Positions 57,169 through 64,000 of a stretch of DNA of 64,000 bases are shown here, one piece after another. The notes under the pieces are model-generated. The model had not been told where the DNA came from and made no database searches. It was given only the letters and a program-made list of their open reading frames with translations. Positions within the stretch are counted from its first letter, which is position 1; the number at the start of each line of letters is the position of its first letter. The position numbers were made by a program, and so were the translations under genes. Source of the DNA: Nautilus pompilius (taxonomy: Eukaryota > Mollusca > Cephalopoda > Nautilida > Nautilidae); NCBI GenBank assembly GCA_018389105.1, contig JACATO010000311.1:1049501-1113500 (forward strand). The letters are read 5' to 3'.

Positions 57169-57625
57169 GTACACGTGATCGTGAATTAATTTGGATATTA
57201 TTCATCGTATTCCAAATTTAGAGAAAGAAAAACCTGACGCTACCACGTCAGGTTCGTCCAAAAAATGGAAACGAGATAATATTGGTAAAATGTCTACTGA
57301 GTGCGTGTTGGGTGCCATGTGAGGTGGGGAAATCTAAAGACGTCTTAAACTTAATGAGTTTGTTTGTCAGACCCTATATATCGAAGCCTCGTCTTTCTGG
57401 AAGAAATCCTTCCCAGCGGTAACCATGGCAAATGAAATGCCGCGATTCTACATCTAGCGAAGGAAATGTATTAATAATTAAAGCTAAACAGAAATGGCAC
57501 AAAATAATGTAGAATTTTTCACACGTTTAAGTTTATAAAATAAAGTTTTTTTTTTGCTAGCTCAGTGTTCCGTTCTTTGTCTTGAGAAACGTGATTTGTC
57601 GCTTCCAGTTGCATGTTAGTGTATG

Positions 57626-57628
<3 letters not shown>
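57028..57628. other. Unannotated stretch downstream of the TATA duplication
   Basis: It contains a CA microsatellite at 57132-57168. A possible transcript leader would begin near 57050-57065. No coding exon recognised. Confidence 0.45.
57132..57168. repeat. CA microsatellite
   Basis: About 18 uninterrupted CA units. Confidence 0.95.
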
Positions 57629-57690
<62 letters not shown>

Positions 57691-57793
57691 TGATGATGAG
57701 AGATAGAGAGAGAGAGATGATGATGAGAGATAGAGAGAGAGAGAGAGAGATGATGAGAGAGATGAGAGAGCGAGAGAGAGATGATGATGAGAT

Positions 57794-57830
<37 letters not shown>

Positions 57831-57886
57831 CGAGAGAGAGAGAGAGACACGATGATGAGAGATAGAGAGAGAGAGAGAGGGGGGGA
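57629..57886. repeat. Interrupted GA polypurine tract of about 260 bp
   Basis: GA units interrupted by GATGATGAGAGATAGAGA modules, ending in a G run. It is the strand complement of the kind of tract at 45401-45818. Open frames on both strands across it are repeat translations. Confidence 0.98.
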
Positions 57887-59149
57887 CTTTATTTGTTAGC
57901 TTCCATACAAGTCCATCCCTTTACAATGTAACAGTTGTACGTACTCTAACTTTGAAGAAACACACAAAAACGAAAAAAAATCCAACAAACCTATCGACCA
58001 GATTCACGGGCGCTACCAGTTGTTTGCGAATGAAATACAGGCGCTTACCAAAAGTTATTAGCAAAGAGCTATTGGTTTATAAATGTCGTGATGGCTTAAA
58101 ATAGAATAAGTTTATATGCTGAAATCTTGTTCAATCGCACTAGAAACCGTGCTGCTATTTATTTTTTTTCCGGATGAACGTAGATTGATTAACAAATTCC
58201 TGGTCGTTAATATAGGTAAGACGAGAGCCTCCTTTTGGAAATCCTTTGATCTGATAGGAAGAGTTATCGTTCCTTACAGATACAAACAGGAGGTAATAGA
58301 AAGTTTGCGTGAGGTTTCTAAGGAATTTAGTTACTGAACGAAAACAGTGGCCACCCTTATACTAGTTACTCGTTGCCTACTTCTGTTATCTACTCTACGC
58401 TGTGAATCATTCTGTTCTAGAAGGACTGCATAGTGCAGCCCGATAGTATGGAGCAATGGCGGGTTAATGCACGGGCCATTTGGGCTCCAGTCAATTACCT
58501 AGGGCGCTTCAGAAAATAATTGCTGCAACACTACTTTTAATGGTAAAAAACAAACGTTTATTTAATTAACTTATTAATGGAAAAATACAATTTCCAAGTG
58601 TTTTTAGAAATAAAATTGTTTCGTTATTCCTTCGTAGAGAAGATATACAAATATTTATAATTAACTGGAAATTCCATGCATAAGCCGAGTACATTAAATT
58701 ATGATTGACAATTACATCACACCTCGTTTAAAGAAAAAAAGATTTTGTAATTAATTATAAATATTTATATATCGAAATAACGAAAGATAATTTAGCCAAA
58801 ACAAATGCATACGTTATTTCACTTTTGCTGTAGACCGAGGCACTCAAGAATCCAGATTGTTTACTGGCTGTGCGACCAGTTTGTCGGGGTTTAATACTCC
58901 GACAGTCGTCTCTGGTATTTGTATACAGAACATCCAGGACCAATATTTCAAGGACGAGAAAGAAACGAGAAACGGCTGATGAAGACTACAGAGCTGATAC
59001 GGCAGACAGCGCATCCGACGACGTAGAGACCTTCAACAATAGGAAGCTGCAGGCTAAGAACATCGGGAAGCGGACACTGAATGATGCAGCTATAACAAAC
59101 GCAGTCAGAGCCTGATGTAGCAATTATCAGGTTCTCAGGTAGGCGCGGA
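57887..59149. other. Unannotated non-coding stretch
   Basis: No gene supported. It is AT-rich at 58540-58780. An 81-codon plus frame at 58870-59115 matches nothing known. Confidence 0.5.
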
Positions 59150-59225
59150 CTCCCGTTCCGTGGCTCAGTGAATTGTTAGAGTCACTGCACAACGGAAACT
59201 ATCTGGGGGTATTAGAGCTGATTCT
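59150..59225 (+). repeat. Possible tRNA-derived SINE head
   Basis: CCGTGGCTCAGTGAATTGTT followed by AGAGTCACTGCAC resembles the A-box and D-arm of tRNA-derived SINEs (GTGGCTCAGTGGTTAGAGCACT). The expected B-box position reads GGGTATTAGAGCTGATTC, which is poor. A single element by eye, low confidence. Confidence 0.3.
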
Positions 59226-59780
59226 TAAGTTAGATGCATTTTTGGCAGATCATATGGCTAAATTTAGACAGAATGGAAAAAATAATCCTTCTTACCTGTC
59301 ACCAAGTATTTGTAAAGGATTCATTTAACTTAAATTGAAAGAAAATTAAAAAAAAAAAACAATAGCAGCGAAACTGCAACAAGTCAGATATTTTTTCAGT
59401 GGCTGCGTATTCATCACTATATTTATTGTAGGTTGGTCAGCTAACTTGCGTATTTAAATTTGCCAATTTAGGGGGGGAGAAATTGTAGAATTGGATTTAA
59501 GCCACCAGAGAATCATTCAGGTGAAATTTCTACCGACCGTGTACGTGCAATGGTGAAAAACCCGGTTATGGACATCTCTAATTGTCGCGGAGAATCGGAT
59601 GGGGATATCAGTAATAAATATGTCAGGAAGGTCTGCAGGCGCATCTAAATCGACTAAAGCTGTTTATTCGCTACATTCCTTGTGGTGCCCATCCTTTAAA
59701 TGTAGCATAACTTAACAGTACTAAAAAAGGCCGTTCAAACGCCATTATTGTTTTTATTTTTGGTTTCTTCAGTCGCCATG
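59226..59780. other. Unannotated stretch
   Basis: No feature recognised. It contains short A runs near 59350. Confidence 0.5.
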
Positions 59781-59932
59781 TTCTCCGCGATGACGGCGGC
59801 CACGTATCGCCGGAAACAGGTTCTCCGCGATGGCGGCGGCCACGTATCGCCGGAAACAGGTTCTCCGCGATGGCGGCGGCCACGTATCGCCGGAAACAGG
59901 TTCTCCGCGATGGCGGCGGCCATCCCTTGACG
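59781..59932. repeat. CpG-rich 40-bp tandem repeat, about 3.8 copies
   Basis: TTCTCCGCGATGGCGGCGGC then CACGTATCGCCGGAAACAGG, with unit starts at 59781, 59821, 59861 and 59901. The copies are nearly identical (the first has ATGACGG for ATGGCGG) and the last is cut after ATGGCGGCGGCCA. Each unit has several CpG sites and an ATGGCGGC word. Open frames here on both strands are repeat translations. Confidence 0.97.
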
Positions 59933-60334
59933 CCCAGAAGTCTGTCAGACTCTCGGCGGTGAGAAGCAGCCGCGCAGATTTCGCCACAACTCGGTAAAGG
60001 CTCAGCTCCAGAAGATCCATCGAAAGATACGAATCTGTGACGTGACACCCGACCGGGAAGTGACTTCTCCACCCACCCACACCCCTCATAGCAAGATGAA
60101 ACATCTGGAATCAGCGGCTACAGAAAGCGAGGTAGGTTGGTCTGGACATATCAGCTCGGTTACTGCGATCACCTGAACCTGAACCATTTCTTTGAGGTCC
60201 CCCCCCCAATGAGATCAGTCTGGGAGTTTTAGAAATGCGGAAATGTTCAACTAAAATTGTTAAAGTGATCCGACCCGTACGCGAAAATGAAAGCAGTTTG
60301 CAAATAGACAGATAGAACGGAAGACCTTACTTGA
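59933..60334. other. Unannotated stretch
   Basis: CpG-rich to about 60050, then unremarkable. A nine-base C run at 60199-60207. Confidence 0.5.
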
Positions 60335-60490
60335 AGGAAGCCAGAAGTTTCGCATTGGAACATTCTGTCTTGTAATTGCACAGTTATTAGCTGGTCTACA
60401 TCAGCGACTGGATGCCTATAGGATACTGAGAGTTCTGCTTGGACGCGACTTGTTGGGCATCACTGAAACCCAGAAGCTTGCTAATGAATT
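60335..60490 (+). pseudogene. Possible LINE endonuclease fragment
   Basis: The translation reads GSQKFRIGTFCL, then after a stop and frame change RILRVLLGRDLLGITETQKL. This resembles the N-terminal block of apurinic-type LINE endonucleases (FRIGTWNVRTL ... DI-GL-ETR). Stops and divergence make it a relic at best, and chance similarity is possible. Confidence 0.35.
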
Positions 60491-61291
60491 TGTCCCTGTT
60501 AACCCTAGCCCCCCTAATGATTTAGAAAAAAAAAAACCTTCCTAAAGAATTCGTAGCGGCAAATTCTTTCTACGAAGTAATACAGAAATCTCCAGCCAAA
60601 TTTCTGCAAGTTTTAAGACTAAGTGCACTTCGGTCAACCTCCTTTGACATACACAAGGTTCTCAGAATTTCCCCGAGCCCGGCTTCGTCGTGCATGATCT
60701 TTCCTTTCTCGAAGTTCAGAAGAAAGCAGCCATTTAAAGAGTAAGAGGTACGCTTTCACAAGGCTTTATATGATTGTATATTTTCACAAGATCAAAGCTC
60801 GCAGTATGAGACGAGTAGCACAAGTTCCGTGTTCAGGAATGACAGCCATTCACGCGTATCGATTTATTTTAAATTGTAAAACTCGATCTGTCAGTCCCCT
60901 AGTAGAGGCTATCGCTGTGTCCAGTATGCTTTGATCGTAGTTTACAGCAGTGTGCATTAAAATGTGTATTTATAAATGCCTCTGTTATTTTTTTAATGCT
61001 ACTACAATAGCAGAGACGACGGCTACATTGGTAAATAGTTTCAATGAAGAACAGCAGGAAGAGCCTCGTTCACTTCCGTGTTATTTCACTCGACTCTGTG
61101 TGGAAGTTGATTTAGACGCCGCATTATTGTGGTTTGAGTCATTATTATTAATGCAGCGTGAAAACATTCAATAAAGTCTACTTATTGATACACTTTGTCA
61201 CAGTCGTGTTTTTAATGGGGGCGGGAGACCCAAGTACTATTTTTTTCTTTGCGTCCAGGGCCCCAGGAAACGTTGATTCGACCCCCGAACA
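60491..61291. other. Unannotated stretch
   Basis: No feature recognised. A 74-codon plus frame at 60950-61174 matches nothing known. Confidence 0.5.
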
Positions 61292-61462
61292 CGGGACGAG
61301 GCCCAGGCTGTTTCTCGCGAGTTCTCGCTCACCAGGGAGAGGATCCAGACGGGCTGGCGCGGAATCCAGGGATCCCATGGGCGGACAGGTTTTGCGGCTC
61401 GATATCGACGCTTGCCTCCAGAAAAGTCGTCCTCTCCGCTTGTGGGTGGATAAACCAGATTA
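61292..61462 (+). repeat. Dispersed repeat, copy B (inverted relative to 46208-46353)
   Basis: Nearly identical to copy A read on the minus strand, from CGGGACGAGGCCCAGG to GGGTGGATAAACCAGATTA. It includes GCTTGCCTCCAGAAAAGTCG and a few more bases after CGATATCGAC that copy A lacks. Flanks on both sides are unrelated. Confidence 0.9.
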
Positions 61463-61689
61463 ACGATCAGCTTACGGGCCGATCGCTGAGGGAATGTTAA
61501 GTAGACAGCAGCACGTACATTTTGGAGGTGTACTGTTGCGGTCGATCCACTACACTTTACACCGTTCCGCGTTACCCAGGCTAGGTACGTGCTGTGAGAC
61601 AGAAGAGCAGGTAGGATGTCACGCGCGATTGAACTCTTAAGCCGTAAAATCTCGGTCAGTGCATAACGTTATTGTTCAGCAGCCAAATG

Positions 61690-61975
61690 AAAGGCCGGCT
61701 ACCGATGGTTACAGAACGAATGAGAGTTGCCCAGCTTCGCGCCGAGTGAAGTCCGATTCACGCACAGGGCTCGAATGTATATCCAACACTGTAAATGAGT
61801 CATAACGCACGGCCCCAGCAATTTTGTATAAACTGAGCTACAATTAACGCTTAGCTCGGCAAACCGCTGCTTAGGGGGGGGGGCTTAATACAAAGCGGAG
61901 ATTTGCATGGTCCGAGGAAATGATACACCGACCTGTGACATCGTGAACGTCTGTCTGCCGTCTCCGACACGCCTC
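61690..61975 (+). pseudogene. Tc1-like transposase relic (central piece), copy 2
   Basis: It aligns with 42410-42660. ACCGATGGTTACAGAACGAA is matched by ATCAATGGTTACACAACGAA there, and the collinear blocks AACACTGTAAATG, AATTTTGTATAAACTGAGCT, TTAGCTCGGCAAACC, GATTTGCATGGTCCGAGG and ACACCGACCTGTGACA pair with copy 1. The encoded peptide is more broken than in copy 1 and contains a ten-base G run. It is identified mainly through this alignment. Confidence 0.6.
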
Positions 61976-64000
61976 ATTTCCCTCCACACACCCGTGTCTC
62001 TTTTAAGTACAGTGCAGCTGCTGGCATAGACCTGGCACCGCTCTCCCAGAAAGTAACTGACCAGGCTACTTCCTGGACTGATCCCTTCGAGGTCAACAGT
62101 AACTCTTATATTAGGTCAGTCACAAAGATGGTCATGCAATAGGACAGAATCAGACTATGATGACGAAAACGACAACTTCTGGAAGGATTTGGAAACGTAA
62201 AAAAAAACCTCGATGCAGGTTTTTATATGAGATCAGCTTGGAACACGGCGAGATTTGCCACGCGACTAGGCAGGACAAAGAAAAGCCTTGGTTCGAGATT
62301 AAAGCAGAACTCCCAAATCCATCTTTAGTTTTCCCAAATGGGATAGGGTTGTTAGGGTTAGAAAGGAGCTGAGAAAAATAAAGATAAAACAAAGTCAAAA
62401 GAAGGGCCATGGGTGAGGAAAGGTGTATTAGAGAAAGCTGATAAAACTATGCATAGGTCAAAAGCTAAAATGGCCCTGACCATTACAGAGGTATCAGCTA
62501 TAGAAAATCGGTCAGATGGGTGACACTGAGAAGTCATCTAAACATCCAAGAAATTGTACTTTTTTGAAATTCCATTTTGGAAATTAAATAATGAGAAATA
62601 TTCAGGAAATGACGGCCTTACACCAAATTCCCCACGGAAGTACCTGATTATGCGTTCCAAACAGGGGCTTTCTTTATTTTCCAGCCCTGTGCTACAGTCG
62701 ATTCACTTTCAAGAAGGGAAATCGGGGATGTCGGGATAGTTTTCCGGTAAGGGCTGTTCAGAGGGGCACCGCGAGCTGATAATTGGGTCACTCAAAGGGC
62801 GGAAACCAAAATTAAAGAAAAGAATTGAAAAAAGCATCAAAACTACAAATCAGGCGACGGGAAATAAGAAGGGGACCGTTCCCCCCCCCCCAATATTTTG
62901 GGGAAAAAACTGTGACACGACTCGATATTTGTTCGAACTCGCAGTAAGCTTCCCTAACGGCGAACAGGGCTGTAGGTCCGCTCCCATAGAGCTGGTGTAT
63001 CGAAATCATAACCGAAAGCAACTACGAACCGATTACGCCCTCATTGATTCCAATGTTATCGACCTGTTCTGACCGATGGTTGATTATGCCCCTAATTCTG
63101 CACAGTGCGAGGACAGCACATGAGTTTAGTTTGATGTATGGTCCCTCTGGAAAGCCCTGTTCCGTACCGAGGCGTAAGTCCTACCCACGTGTATCAAGAC
63201 CGGAAGAAAGAACCATTCAGGGCTGGGGGCAGTTAGGGATCATATAGACAAATTTCAAGGTGATTCTGGACTTGTTCCAGCCCATCCCTACCTATAAACT
63301 TAATACATGATCCGCGCTAAAGACGAGCTTTCTTTTGTTAATCTACAGAGCTCTTTTTTTAAAAAAGCGAATTATACATGAAGATTAGTTTTCTTCTTTT
63401 AGAGCAGAAAATGTTACCAGAATAGTGTTTCGAGTTAACGCCGAGTGACCGGCCGCATATCACCCGGACCCGAAAATGTTCCGTTCACCTCATCAGCACA
63501 AGTTCTGTTCTCAAAATGTCCGCTTTATTTCGAATATGCGGCGAGTAAACTCTTGCGACGTCGCTTACGTATGCATTAAGAAATTTTGCTATTAGATTAC
63601 GGGCTGACAACAGAAAGCGAAGTTAAATGGGAAGGTGGGAATCGATTGATGGCCGATCATATTAAATCCACTTAAGATGAGCAGCCAGAGGGCACCAGCC
63701 ACACCAAACCTACTTGATCTCTTGAGTGCGGCTTGTTCAGAGCCTCTCGCCCAACCAGGATTAGCGGAGGAGGATAGGAAAAAAGGTATTGGCAGTCACA
63801 GATAATGGCTAATGACTTTTGCAGAGATATCTGAAATGACATCGCCTCGTGGAAGATTTAAAGTTATCGCGTGGCTGGCTGATGGCGTCGATCCGACAAA
63901 TGTCAACGTTCTGCATTCGTTACCGACAATCTTACTAGCCCTATCAGTTATTAGTCACTATAAATCGGCTACATTAAAAGTGGCTACGTTGATTACATTC
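61976..64000. other. Unannotated stretch to the window end
   Basis: No gene supported. A telomere-like TAGGGTTGTTAGGGTTA lies at 62344-62360 and an eleven-base C run at 62881-62891. Open frames of about 60-86 codons match nothing known. Confidence 0.5.

Noticed and set aside
1-64000. CRISPR arrays, operons, ribosome binding sites, rRNA genes
   Set aside because: None seen; the tandem repeats lack unique spacers and the sequence character is eukaryotic.

Overview
This window reads as non-coding, repeat-rich nuclear DNA from an animal, most likely an invertebrate. The evidence is the mix of Tc1/mariner, pogo-like and hAT transposon relics, non-LTR retrotransposon relics, tRNA-derived SINE-like units and many dinucleotide and trinucleotide microsatellites, together with the absence of bacterial-style dense genes, operons or Shine-Dalgarno sites. 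CpG does not look strongly depleted and GC is moderate. A mollusc or another lophotrochozoan would fit, as would a chelicerate, but nothing in the window settles the lineage.

No intact host protein-coding gene could be supported. Open frames up to about 170 codons occur on both strands, but most are shadows of repeats or look like chance. Every recognisable coding signal belongs to a mobile element: a mariner-like relic (8.6-9.0 kb), a pogo/Tigger-like relic (12.2-13.0 kb), a reverse-transcriptase fragment (15.2-15.5 kb), several Tc1-like relics (21.0-21.8, 41.3-41.9, 42.4-42.8, 51.0-51.2, 54.6-55.5 and 61.7-62.0 kb), a hAT C-terminal relic (38.1-38.4 kb) and a possible LINE endonuclease scrap (60.3-60.5 kb).

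The best-preserved and most interesting unit is a 1.57-kb element at 34438-36010. It is bounded by roughly 120-128-bp terminal inverted repeats that both begin ACACTGGTCAACA. It encloses a transposase-like reading frame with a CxxC motif, one frameshift and a missing N-terminus. The protein resembles a widespread, mostly unannotated animal family, and the inverted repeats show that here it is a DNA transposon.

Other structure includes a 28-unit, indel-free 33-bp minisatellite with a 66-bp higher-order period (28586-29497); 40-bp tandem repeats at 27.4 and 59.8 kb; a 42-bp duplication carrying an E-box plus a TATA box (56944-57027) that may be a core promoter; an old direct duplication whose two copies carry different triplet microsatellites (46.6-47.4 and 47.85-48.4 kb); a nearly identical inverted dispersed pair (46.2 and 61.3 kb); two SINE-like copies sharing head and body (9.7 and 22.5 kb); and long pyrimidine and purine tracts (45.4 and 57.6 kb).

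The rest is unannotated intergenic or intronic DNA, listed region by region. All family assignments come from reading translations by eye and should be confirmed by profile searches.
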